Below the pieces are notes generated by a model. That model was not told where the DNA came from, ran no database searches, and worked only from the letters and a program-made list of their open reading frames with translations. DNA of 46,130 nucleotides, from NCBI GenBank assembly GCA_019235715.1, contig JAFAKE010000018.1:1-46130 (forward strand), in the 5' to 3' direction. The position numbers and the translations under genes are program-made. The DNA comes from Vulcanimicrobiota bacterium (GTDB taxonomy: Bacteria > Vulcanimicrobiota > Vulcanimicrobiia > Eremiobacterales > Eremiobacteraceae). Below are positions 15,702 to 23,812 of this stretch, piece after piece; the stretch's first letter is position 1, and every line of letters starts with the position of its first letter.

Positions 15702-17898
15702 ACGGGCTGCCGTTAGGCGCGGGCGGTTGCAACACAAGCAGCTCGTGGGCGCCTGCCTCAAGGGTGCGGCGCGCAAACGTAGGACCGCGCGGCCAGTGTG
15801 GGGTTGCGCGTGCGCCTTCCAGCGCGAGCAGCGCGCCGCGCTCGCGTGCGAGCGCGACGAGGCTCTTTGCTGCGTCCGCGGCGCTCGCATAAAGCCAGTC
15901 GGCTTGGACTGCTTCTGCAGCCGTTTGCAACGCGTTGAGGACGTCGGGCGGCGTCACGCGGCCCTTCTGCTGGATATGCGCGACGGTGTACTGGGCATCG
16001 AAACGCGCGCGCAGCTTCGCACCGCGGTAGATGAGGTTGACATCACGTGCTCTCGGCCCGACGCCGAGCAGCAGAGCGGCGACGGGCGAACGACGCGGTT
16101 CCCCAGCGCTCGTACGCACCGTTTCGCGCAATGCCAACTCGCGCAGCGCCGCGAGATTCTCGGTGCGGAAGAAATTTGACAGCGACGCCTCGACGCGATT
16201 GCTCGGATAGATGAAGCCGGCACGCAGTCGTTCGCGCAAGATCTCGGGCGACACGTCGATCAAGATGAGGTCGTCCGCCATGTCGAGGATCCAATCAGGC
16301 AGCGTCTCGCGCACGGTGACGCCCGTGAGACGCATGACCGAATCCCCTAATCCTTCGAGATGCTGGATGTTGAGCGTCGTCAGCACGCTAATGCCCGCTC
16401 CCTGCAGCGCGAAGACGTCCATGTAACGCTTCGCTGCAGCGCTGCCGGGGGCATTGGTGTGCGCGAGTTCGTCCACCAGCGCGACTTGAGGATGACGCGC
16501 GATGATCGCGTCGCGATCCATCTCTTCGTATGTGATGCCTCCTGCGAGCGTGACCCTGCGCGGCACAACTTCAAGCCCTTCGAGTTTGCGCGCAGTCTCG
16601 GTGCGGCCGTGCGTCTCGATGTAACCGACCACGACGTCTATTCCCGCATCTTTGAGCTGGTGTCCGCGGTCGAGCATCGCATACGTCTTGCCGCTGCCGG
16701 CGGCCGAGCCGAGGTAGATCGTCAGCCGTCCATAAGCCTGGCGCAACGGATTTTCGCCGGCAGCGCTTTGTGCGGGCGTTTCGGCGGCGGCCGCGCTTTG
16801 GCTCAGCTTGCCGTCGGTGACGAGGATATCGCGATCGATGCCGCGGCTCAGCACGCTGCGCGCAAGCTCTCCATAAGGCAGCGCGATGAGCGCGCCGGTC
16901 AGCGCGTCGAGACGCAGCAGCGACCCGTCGCCGACGGGCCACGGGACGCTCTTGCCGCCGCTCTTGGCGACCGCCGCTTCGCAGTTCTCGGCGCTGACAT
17001 CCGGGGCACACGCCACGTCGACCGCGAGATCGAAAACAGACGCGAGCGACGCAACGCGCTTCAGATACGCGCTCGCGTCTGCGCGATCCGTGAGCAGCGC
17101 GACCGCGGTCGACGCGCGCGCGGGCGCCACCGCGGGAATGGTGAACTCGTCGACCAAGCGCAGCATCAGTTCGCGCATGGAATTCAAGGCCGCAAGTCTG
17201 AACGGTCCCGCGAGCGCCCGTTCGATGTCTTCGCCGTGAACGATCTTGCCTTCGCGTAAACGAGCTTGCAGCTGCTCGGGCGACACGTCGACCGCGACCA
17301 GCTGATCGACGTGCTTGAGGAATGACATCGGGATGATCTCGCGCACGGGAAAGCCGATGATGCGTTCGGCAGCCGGCGCGAGCGACTCGATATGCTGCAC
17401 GTTCACCGCACCGAGCACGCCGATGCCGTGCTTCACCAGATCTTCGGCGTCTTGCCAGCGCTTGCCGTGACGGCCGCCGGGCAAGTTCGCATGCGCGAGC
17501 TCGTCGAGCACGACGATGTCCGGTTTCTCCGCGAGCGCCGCAGCGAAATCAAAATCCTCGAAACTCGAGTTCGCAATGCTTACCGTGCGCGGCGGGATCT
17601 GCGGCAGGGGCGCGGCCAGTGCGGCAAGGTCTGGACGCCCCTTCGTGTCGAGCGCGCCGATGAAGACGCGCCGGCCGCTCTTGCGCAGTGCGAGCGCATC
17701 CTCGAGCATGCGGCGCGTCTTGCCGGCGCCGGGCGCAAAGCCGAGGTATACGCGTAAACGCGGACCAGCGCCGATGTCCGACAAGAGCGCTTGCGCGGCC
17801 TTAGCCCGCGTGTCTATCGCGTCCACGCGACCAACCTTCGCGCCCGTTTCAACGTCCCCATGCGCATGAAACGTTTTGCGGCGGCGCGAACCAGTCAT
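15691..17898 (-). CDS. tandem KdpD-sensor-domain protein, lacks kinase
   Basis: 735 residues containing two complete KdpD cytosolic sensor modules. Module 1: Walker A GFAPGAGKT at 53-61, LDELAHANLPG near 131, NVQHIESL near 166, DVSPEQLQARLREGKI at 204-219, then a USP-like segment (about 262-360). Module 2: GSAAGSGKT at 397-405, VDELAHTNAPG near 475, NIQHLEGL near 510, DVSPEILRERLRAGFIY at 548-564, then a second USP-like segment (about 602-727). There are no membrane helices and no HisKA or ATPase domain. Full-length KdpD has one such module in front of its membrane/kinase half; short KdpD proteins with only the N-domain are known in cyanobacteria and Deinococcus. The ATG 17898 lies next to the start of the divergent kinase. 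Confidence 0.92.
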   Translation of the reverse strand: MTGSRRRKTFHAHGDVETGAKVGRVDAIDTRAKAAQALLSDIGAGPRLRVYLGFAPGAGKTRRMLEDALALRKSGRRVFIGALDTKGRPDLAALAAPLPQIPPRTVSIANSSFEDFDFAAALAEKPDIVVLDELAHANLPGGRHGKRWQDAEDLVKHGIGVLGAVNVQHIESLAPAAERIIGFPVREIIPMSFLKHVDQLVAVDVSPEQLQARLREGKIVHGEDIERALAGPFRLAALNSMRELMLRLVDEFTIPAVAPARASTAVALLTDRADASAYLKRVASLASVFDLAVDVACAPDVSAENCEAAVAKSGGKSVPWPVGDGSLLRLDALTGALIALPYGELARSVLSRGIDRDILVTDGKLSQSAAAAETPAQSAAGENPLRQAYGRLTIYLGSAAGSGKTYAMLDRGHQLKDAGIDVVVGYIETHGRTETARKLEGLEVVPRRVTLAGGITYEEMDRDAIIARHPQVALVDELAHTNAPGSAAAKRYMDVFALQGAGISVLTTLNIQHLEGLGDSVMRLTGVTVRETLPDWILDMADDLILIDVSPEILRERLRAGFIYPSNRVEASLSNFFRTENLAALRELALRETVRTSAGEPRRSPVAALLLGVGPRARDVNLIYRGAKLRARFDAQYTVAHIQQKGRVTPPDVLNALQTAAEAVQADWLYASAADAAKSLVALARERGALLALEGARATPHWPRGPTFARRTLEAGAHELLVLQPPAPNGSPSNT

Positions 17899-17899
17899 C

Positions 17900-19489
17900 G
17901 TGCCGCGTTCTTGGATCGTCTACGCGTGCGTCGGGCTCGTGCTGGCGGCCTGGCTCATCGACATGTTCACACCGCAGCTATTCGTCGCGGCGATCCTGTT
18001 CGACGCGCCCGTCGCATTAACGGCGCTGGCCCTCAACCGGCGCTTCACGTGGACGATCGTCGGACTGTGCCTCGTCTTCAATGCGATCGCCGGCTGGTAC
18101 AACGGATTGCACGAGGGCGTATACTATCCGATCGCGACATTGGATCGCGTGCTCGCCGGTCTTTCGACCGTGTTGGTCGGCGGTCTGGCCGTTGCCACGC
18201 AAGGCGCCGCGCGCTTCGCCGGTGAGTCTGCCGAGCGCGACGCGGTCGCCAAACGCGCAAACGCGCTGCGCCGCGCGGGCGAGCGCATGCGCGAATCGCT
18301 CAGCCTGGAGCTGGTCTGGCGCGAGGTGGTACGGCAAGCAGTCGCGCTGTTGGACAGCGATGCCGCGACGTTGTTCCCTTGCGACAACGGACGTCTTTCC
18401 GAAAACTCGTTCGTCGCCATGCACGACAGCGATGACGTCGAAGCGCGCAACGAACGTCCCGGACCGGGCGTGTGGACTGCGCTGCAAAAGGCGCTGGCCG
18501 AGCGCGGTATCGTCTATCTAAACCAAGCCGACGCGCTGGCGCGCTTCACGCTTGGGAACATCGGCGCGCAGAGCGCCCTTATCGCGCCGCTCGGCTCAGG
18601 ACCCGACGCGGTCGCCGTGCTGCTCGTCGAGTGGCGCCAGCACGAAAGACAGTTCGATCGCGAACTTGAGAATCTCGTCCAAGCGTTCGCTGACCAAAGC
18701 GCGCGCGCGATCGAGCAGGCAAAGCTCGTCGAAGCGCTCGCGGCGACGAACGACCAGTTGCAATCCGCCAATCGCGAGCTGCTCGAGCGCAACCAAGTCA
18801 TTCGAGACCTCGTGTATGCGCTGTCGCACGATCTGCGCACTCCGCTCATGGCCGGCAGCATGACGATGCGTCAAGCGCTGGCCGGAGCTTACGGGCGGCT
18901 CCCCGCCGAATATGTCGAAGTGCTGCGCCGTTCGCTGCAGTCGAATGAAGAGCTCGAACGGCTCGCGCAGACGCTGCTCCTGGTCGCACGCTATGAGTCA
19001 CGCGAAGAGTCGAAGCAACGGCGGCCGGCCGACCTGGGGGCGCTCGCGCGCTCTGTGGTCGCCGAACTCGAGTCGCTGTGGCGTTCAAAGCACATCGAGT
19101 GCCGCGTCGAGGGCGAAGGCGTGTTCGGACTCGTCGACGAGAGCGAGATGCGGCGCGCGCTGATCAACCTCATCGCGAATGCGGTCACGTGGACTCCTGA
19201 AGGAGGCAAGATCCTCGTTCGCGTCAGCCAATCCGACGGCACGGCGCAAGTCGACGTTGAGGACGACGGTTTTGGCGTGCCCGCGCAGGAGCGCTCGGCG
19301 CTGTTCCAACGGTTCTTCGGCGACGGCATGGCGCGCCGCGGGGGCGGCACGGGTCTAGGCTTATACATCGTGCGCCGCATCGCCGAAAGCCACGGCGGAA
19401 GCGTGACGTACCAACCGCGCCAACCTCGCGGCAGCGTCTTCACCCTTCGTGTGCCGAGCGCCGTGCCCGCCGAGGCGCCGCATGCCTAG
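17900..19489 (+). CDS. membrane histidine kinase (4TM-GAF-HisKA-HATPase), probable KdpD kinase half
   Basis: 529 residues from GTG 17900; the frame also allows TTG 17876, which would overlap the divergent gene. About four N-terminal membrane segments (WIVYACVGLVLAAWL through LSTVLVGGLAVA) are followed by a GAF-like domain (about 115-265), a coiled segment, an H-box ALSHDLRTPLMA and a Bergerat ATPase (NLIANAVTWTPEGG, DDGFGVP, GGGTGLGLYIVRRI). This is the order of the C-terminal half of KdpD, but the membrane part is not obviously the KdpD type. It is divergent from the tandem KdpD-domain protein and overlaps the response regulator by 8 bases. The signal is probably potassium or turgor, by context. 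Confidence 0.85.
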   Translation: MPRSWIVYACVGLVLAAWLIDMFTPQLFVAAILFDAPVALTALALNRRFTWTIVGLCLVFNAIAGWYNGLHEGVYYPIATLDRVLAGLSTVLVGGLAVATQGAARFAGESAERDAVAKRANALRRAGERMRESLSLELVWREVVRQAVALLDSDAATLFPCDNGRLSENSFVAMHDSDDVEARNERPGPGVWTALQKALAERGIVYLNQADALARFTLGNIGAQSALIAPLGSGPDAVAVLLVEWRQHERQFDRELENLVQAFADQSARAIEQAKLVEALAATNDQLQSANRELLERNQVIRDLVYALSHDLRTPLMAGSMTMRQALAGAYGRLPAEYVEVLRRSLQSNEELERLAQTLLLVARYESREESKQRRPADLGALARSVVAELESLWRSKHIECRVEGEGVFGLVDESEMRRALINLIANAVTWTPEGGKILVRVSQSDGTAQVDVEDDGFGVPAQERSALFQRFFGDGMARRGGGTGLGLYIVRRIAESHGGSVTYQPRQPRGSVFTLRVPSAVPAEAPHA

Positions 19490-20123
19490 GACGAAGGTGC
19501 TTATCGTCGAGGACCACGCCTTGACGAGGACCGGCTTGCGCACCGCGCTCGATCTCAACCAGACGCTCGAAGTGGTCGGGGAAGCAAGCGATGGGGAGTC
19601 AGGACTCGACGCGGCGTTGCGCCTGCATCCGGACGTCGCCGTCATCGATATCGGACTGCCGGGCATCGATGGCATTGAGCTGACCAGGCGCATCCGACAC
19701 GAGTTGCCCAAGACGAAAGTGCTCATCCTCACGATGCACGACATGGATGACGAGGTGATCGGTGCGCTCGCAGCCGGCGCGGATGCGTACTGCCTCAAGG
19801 CGGCCGATCCCGAGCGCATCGTCGACGCCGTGAAAACCGCGGCCGCGGGCGGGGCCTATTTCGATCCCGGCATCGCGCACGTCGTCCTGCGCGCGTTCAA
19901 CCGCCCGGAAGTCGCCGAAACGACCGCGCGATCTCCGCTCACGGCGCGCGAGACGCAGATCCTCGGCCTGATCGCCGGCGGCACGAGCAATGCGGATATC
20001 GCCGACCGGCTCTCAATAGGGTTGGGCACGGTCAAGGGCCATATCCGCGATATTATGGAGAAGCTGTCCGCCGCAGACCGCACGCACGCGGCGGTCATCG
20101 CGCTGCGCCGCGGCTTGATCTGA
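19482..20123 (+). CDS. NarL/FixJ-family response regulator
   Basis: 213 residues from ATG 19482. The receiver domain has IVEDHALTRTG, the phosphate acceptor Asp56 in VAVIDIGLPG, and the conserved Lys in YCLKAADPE. The C-terminal LuxR-type helix-turn-helix is LTARETQILGLIAGGTSNADIADRLSIGLGTVKGHI (read in two parts). KdpE, the usual partner, is an OmpR-type winged-helix regulator, so this is a different output domain for a kdp-linked kinase. It is co-translated with the kinase. The target promoter is presumably that of the kdp operon. Confidence 0.92.
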   Translation: MPRTKVLIVEDHALTRTGLRTALDLNQTLEVVGEASDGESGLDAALRLHPDVAVIDIGLPGIDGIELTRRIRHELPKTKVLILTMHDMDDEVIGALAAGADAYCLKAADPERIVDAVKTAAAGGAYFDPGIAHVVLRAFNRPEVAETTARSPLTARETQILGLIAGGTSNADIADRLSIGLGTVKGHIRDIMEKLSAADRTHAAVIALRRGLI

Positions 20124-20404
20124 TGCATGAGCCGTGCGACGGCGATCACTGTGAGAGGAACCACAGGAGTGCCAGTACGCGGGTAGGTGTGACATCAGTC
20201 CGGGGGTCTATCACGGGAACCTTGCGCGCCAAGCGGTAGACTAGGCGACATTGGGGGGCCGCTTCTCAAGCGCGAGGGCGGCCGTGTTTCGTTTCAAAGA
20301 GAGGGTTCATGGCGACATAGTCGCCGGCGGCAACGTCTACCTCAACAGGGGCGGAGCCAGAGCACATCGTGATGTTCGCCTACAGCGAATATTAGAGCTT
20401 AAGA

Positions 20405-20424
20405 AGCGGCCTTAGTCGGCCGCT
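20405..20424. terminator. 7-base-pair hairpin, terminator-like without T-run
   Basis: AGCGGCC-TTAGTC-GGCCGCT forms a perfect stem with a 6-base loop. No U-tract follows on either strand, so rho-independent termination is doubtful. Confidence 0.35.
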
Positions 20425-20441
20425 CCCCGCACGAGCGTCTC

Positions 20442-20473
20442 GAACGACCCGCGCTGGCAGGCGCGGGTCGTTC
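20442..20473 (+). terminator. strong 13-base-pair hairpin, probable terminator
   Basis: GAACGACCCGCGC (20442-20454), loop TGGCAG, then the exact reverse complement (20461-20473), followed on plus by CTTCT. The 13 perfect pairs are GC-rich. It lies 319 bases after the response-regulator stop and just before the pilin fragments. The short pyrimidine tail makes it a plausible plus-strand terminator. Confidence 0.45.
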
Positions 20474-20518
20474 CTTCTGCATCGGCGTCGCAAACGCAAA
20501 ACCGGGAAGACCTCAATC

Positions 20519-20668
20519 GTGACGCAGCCGTTCCTGCTCGCCAACAACGGCTGCCCGCAAGTCCGTGGCTCGGCGAAGATGTTCGACTGCGTCGTCACCG
20601 TCACGTGGACGGTGGCCGGCGCGCCGCGCAGCATCGAGGTGGAGTCGTTTGTCACGCAACAGATCTAG
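20519..20668 (+). pseudogene. C-terminal remnant of a minor pilin-like gene
   Basis: From GTG 20519 the frame reads VTQPFLLANNGCPQVRG, continues with FDCVVTVTWTVAGAPRSIEV and ends ESFVTQQI with TAG at 20666-20668. Paired Cys, a beta-rich tail and overlap with a following prepilin start are typical of minor pilin (PilV-like) clusters. No prepilin leader exists upstream in this frame, and the frame runs back through the 20442-20473 hairpin without sense, so I read it as the 3' end of a lost gene. Confidence 0.5.
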
Positions 20669-20768
20669 GGCACGGCGCGGCTACACCTTCGCCGAAGTGC
20701 TCACCGTCTCGGACTTTTCGTTCGCGCTGCCCGGTACGATCGTCGTCTCGACGTTCGGCGCATACTAG
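20649..20768 (+). pseudogene. truncated prepilin: leader and start of helix joined to a short tail
   Basis: From TTG 20649, with GAGGTGGAG just upstream, the frame reads MSRNRSRARRGYTFAEVLTV and then SDFSFALPGTIVVSTFGAY before TAG. A basic leader followed by G-YTFAEVL is the type IV prepilin cleavage and methylation motif (G-[FY]-T-x-x-E, Glu at position 5). The normal hydrophobic helix and globular domain are missing: about 39 residues instead of 130 or more. An internal in-frame deletion of a minor pilin gene is the simplest reading. The stop overlaps the stop of the convergent pentapeptide gene. Confidence 0.55.
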
Positions 20769-23700
20769 AGCGCTTTTCGGTATCCGAGCAGCCGGCGCAA
20801 CACGCCGGTGAATGTCAGAATGCCGAGTGGGATCAGGACCAGACCCAACGCGCGTTCGCCGCTGGCGACTTGCGGCGCCGTGAACGGCGTGCCCGGAATC
20901 GCGCAGCTGGAAATGCGCCATTGCGTCAGCGGTGCTGGATCCAACCACGCATATGCGGCCGCGCCGAGCAGCGCCGCGTCACCCGCTGGTGCGCGCGCAT
21001 CGCAGGGATAGGGGATCGTGACTTCGTCGCTGGGCGGCGGCACCGTCGTACCCGGCAGCATGAAGAGCGCTGCCGCGAGGATCAGCGGAGCAAGAAGCCA
21101 CCCGAGCATGCGCCATGGGCGCACGCCGTACCCGGTGATTGCGCGCAGCGCGCGGTCGCCTGCGAGGCGCAGCAGATCGGCCCAAAACGCCGCTGACCAG
21201 ACCGGCGAGCGCAACGGATGTACCCGATTCCCCTCGAGCTCGCGCCGCAGATAGAACGCGTCTGCAGCCTTGCGGCGCTGGCTGCGCGGCGGCGCGGTGG
21301 CGTGCGCCTTCTCAGCGCTCTTGGCCGGGAATGCTGCGTCATCTGGTGCGCGCGAGGCTGACTGCAAGATGACGAAATGGCCGCCGCGCAGGTCGAGCGT
21401 GATGCCGCGATCGCGCGAGCGCGGCGCGGCGGGCGCCTGTGCCAGCTCGCCGTTCGAGCGCGCGCGTTGCCGCGGCGCAGGCGCACCTGCGGCCGCGCGT
21501 TCACCGAGCTCGAGCGCGCCGAATTGCATCCAGCGAAGATCGATCGGCGCTGCAAATGTCGCGTCCGATAGCTGGATCTCGCGCCCTGCGCGGGCGCCGA
21601 TGAAGCGCGCCTCGGCGGCAAACGACGCGCGCTCGAGACAGAGGTCGGTGCCGACATCCATGCCGTCGAAGACGGCGCGTTGCCCGAACGTCGAGTCCGA
21701 CAAATCGGCGCGGCCTCCGGCCCGGACGGCGTCGAAGCGTGCATCGCCATCGAAGAGCGCGTGCGTCAACGTAAGGTCGCCGCGCACGGTCACGCCGTCG
21801 AAGTCAGCGCGTTCGCCGAAGCGCGCGCCGCGTGCGTCGAACTGGGCGCCGAAGAGCGAGCCCGAAAATTCCGCACGGCGTGCAAAGCGTGCGCCGGCAA
21901 AACCGGCACTGCCCGCGATGCCGATGCGATGGAAGATCGCGGCAGCGGAAAATATCGCATTCGGCGCGCTCAGGCCGCCCGCAGCCGTGACATCGTTGCA
22001 GCGCACGTCACCGTCGAACGCCGCTTTGGCGAAGTCGATCGCCGCTTTGACCTCCAGTCCGTCGAACAGCGCGGGCCCGCTCACTTTTGCCCCGGCGAAC
22101 AGGAGACCGGATGTGACGCGGCTGGACCGCAGGTCGGCCACGGCAGCGAAGGTCGCGCCGCTGCAATCGATCGCGCCGCCCGAATTGAGCGCGCCGAGTT
22201 GCGCTTGCCCGGCGAAACGCGCGCCTGCCAGCATGACACGGCCTGCGCAGCGAGCGACGCTCAGATCGACGTCGCCGCCGAACGCGACGCCGCCGGCCTT
22301 CAGCGCGCCACCAATGGCAGCGGCGCGCAGCGAAAAGGCGCGCTGAAGTTCAGCGCGCTCTAGGCGCAGGTCGCCGCCGATCTTGCTTCCTGCCAGGCGC
22401 AGATCGGACGCAAAACGCGCGCCCTCGGCATTGAAATCGCCTTTGATGGAAAGATTGGTCGCCGCGAGGTCGCCTTCGAACACGGCCGCGCTGAGATCTG
22501 CGCCGGCGCCGCTTTCCACATCGCTCAGATCGGCGCCGCGCGCGAACGTCGCATGCGATGCGTCCAACGCGCCGGCGCGCAGCGCGTGGCAGTTCGCGCC
22601 TGCGCGAAACGCCGTCCACGCAAAGCACGCCGCGCCGTCCGCGCGCGCATCGATGAACTCGGCATCAGCCTCGAAGACTGCGCGCGTAAAGTCAAGCCTT
22701 CCAAAGCGCGCGTTGGCGAAGTTCGCCGTACGCCGGAACGCCGCGTGCGTGAAGTCGGCGATTTGGGCGGCGCGCGCATCCGCAAAGTCTGCGCTGTCCT
22801 CAAATGTCGCAGATTCGAACTCAAATGCTCCGCCGCCATCCGCGGCGCGCATCCCAATCGTTCCTTTGAACACCGCGTCTTCGAAATTGATGTCGCCGCC
22901 GGCGACCAGGCGCGTGAGATCGACGTCGCGGGCGAAGGACGACTGCATGCACAACAGGCGGCGCGCGATGCGCGCATCGGTGAGAACGAGCCGTCCCTGG
23001 AACGAGATGTTGGAAAACGCCGCTTCGCCCAAGGCCGCAGCGTCCAGCGCGACGTCAGCGGCGAGCGACGCTGCGGTCGCGACCAGCGCCTCGGCGACGC
23101 GCACGCCGCGCAGGCGCAACTCGCCTTTGGAAGACGCTTCGCTGAGATCGAACGTGCCGCCGATCTGCGCGCGCTCGAGCGCAAGGCCTTGCCCAAAGGC
23201 AGTATGTTTCGCGCTGACGTTGCGGATCGCCGACAGCTCGCGAATGATGAAGTCGGACTCGATGACGCTGGCGTCGAGTACGACGTCTGCGCCGACTTGA
23301 AGCTCCTCCAGGCGCAGACCGCGCTGGAATGTCGCATTCGACGCGAGCAGGGAAGCGCCGACCCGCGCGCTCTTCCCCGTGAACGGGCCATCGAGGCGGA
23401 CGCCGTCCAGCACAAGATTGCCGCCGACGGCGACGCCGCTCACGTCGACCTCACCGCGTATCCGAGCGCCGGCGAACGAGACATCGCTCTCGGCGCGCAT
23501 GCTGGTCAAGCGCACCCCGCTCTCCAGACGGCAGCCGTCGAAGCGAACCGCTTGTAGGAAACGCGCGTCGCCCAGATCGAGGCTCGAAAGCGTCGAATTC
23601 GTCAGCGAGAACGGCGCAGGTATGTAACGCCCTTCGAGCTGCAGCGGCCCTGCGACGATCGCGTTGTCAACGTCGACGGCCAACCCAAGGCGTACCGCTT

Positions 23701-23812
23701 CGATGATCCACTCAGCGCGGACGACGCGTGCACCATCAGGCCCCTCGGGGGGAAGATGAAGCGCGCTGCCGGCGAGTATCGCCTGCAGATTGGCGTCGTC
23801 GACGACGTCCAT
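20765..23812 (-). CDS. very long pentapeptide-repeat membrane protein
   Basis: 1015 residues. From about 75 to 740 it is almost entirely degenerate pentapeptide repeats of the A(D/N)LxF type, for example DARFLQAVRFDGC, ADFTHAAFRRTANFANARF and GDARFDAVRAGGRADLSDSTF, which fold as a right-handed quadrilateral helix. A low-complexity linker follows (about 745-830), then FYLRRELEGNR, a GYGVRPWRMLGW segment and two C-terminal membrane helices (LLAPLILAAALFML and LGLVLIPLGILTFTGVL). The FYxRxE...GYGxRPWR block is shared with other membrane-anchored pentapeptide proteins. Function unknown. ATG 23812 overlaps the ribH stop (ATGA), so it ends the riboflavin operon, although no link to flavins is evident. 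Confidence 0.87.
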   Translation of the reverse strand: MDVVDDANLQAILAGSALHLPPEGPDGARVVRAEWIIEAVRLGLAVDVDNAIVAGPLQLEGRYIPAPFSLTNSTLSSLDLGDARFLQAVRFDGCRLESGVRLTSMRAESDVSFAGARIRGEVDVSGVAVGGNLVLDGVRLDGPFTGKSARVGASLLASNATFQRGLRLEELQVGADVVLDASVIESDFIIRELSAIRNVSAKHTAFGQGLALERAQIGGTFDLSEASSKGELRLRGVRVAEALVATAASLAADVALDAAALGEAAFSNISFQGRLVLTDARIARRLLCMQSSFARDVDLTRLVAGGDINFEDAVFKGTIGMRAADGGGAFEFESATFEDSADFADARAAQIADFTHAAFRRTANFANARFGRLDFTRAVFEADAEFIDARADGAACFAWTAFRAGANCHALRAGALDASHATFARGADLSDVESGAGADLSAAVFEGDLAATNLSIKGDFNAEGARFASDLRLAGSKIGGDLRLERAELQRAFSLRAAAIGGALKAGGVAFGGDVDLSVARCAGRVMLAGARFAGQAQLGALNSGGAIDCSGATFAAVADLRSSRVTSGLLFAGAKVSGPALFDGLEVKAAIDFAKAAFDGDVRCNDVTAAGGLSAPNAIFSAAAIFHRIGIAGSAGFAGARFARRAEFSGSLFGAQFDARGARFGERADFDGVTVRGDLTLTHALFDGDARFDAVRAGGRADLSDSTFGQRAVFDGMDVGTDLCLERASFAAEARFIGARAGREIQLSDATFAAPIDLRWMQFGALELGERAAAGAPAPRQRARSNGELAQAPAAPRSRDRGITLDLRGGHFVILQSASRAPDDAAFPAKSAEKAHATAPPRSQRRKAADAFYLRRELEGNRVHPLRSPVWSAAFWADLLRLAGDRALRAITGYGVRPWRMLGWLLAPLILAAALFMLPGTTVPPPSDEVTIPYPCDARAPAGDAALLGAAAYAWLDPAPLTQWRISSCAIPGTPFTAPQVASGERALGLVLIPLGILTFTGVLRRLLGYRKAL

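Larger units (their letters stand above)
20124..20518. other. gene-free stretch with hairpins
   Basis: No convincing gene lies between the response regulator and the pilin fragments. An open frame from GTG 20284 to TAG 20415 (43 codons) has no ribosome site and ends inside a hairpin, so I do not call it. Two strong hairpins lie at the right end (listed separately). The composition is ordinary, and it may be decayed coding DNA of the same lost pilin cluster. Confidence 0.5.

Noticed and set aside
20284-20415. 43-codon frame between the regulator and the pilin fragments
   Set aside because: No ribosome site, no recognisable sequence, and it ends inside a hairpin.
22553-23557. 334-codon plus-strand frame opposite the pentapeptide gene
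   Set aside because: Composition is a mirror of the repeat coding strand (high Arg/Ala); no start signal or motif. The minus frame has clear repeats and membrane helices.
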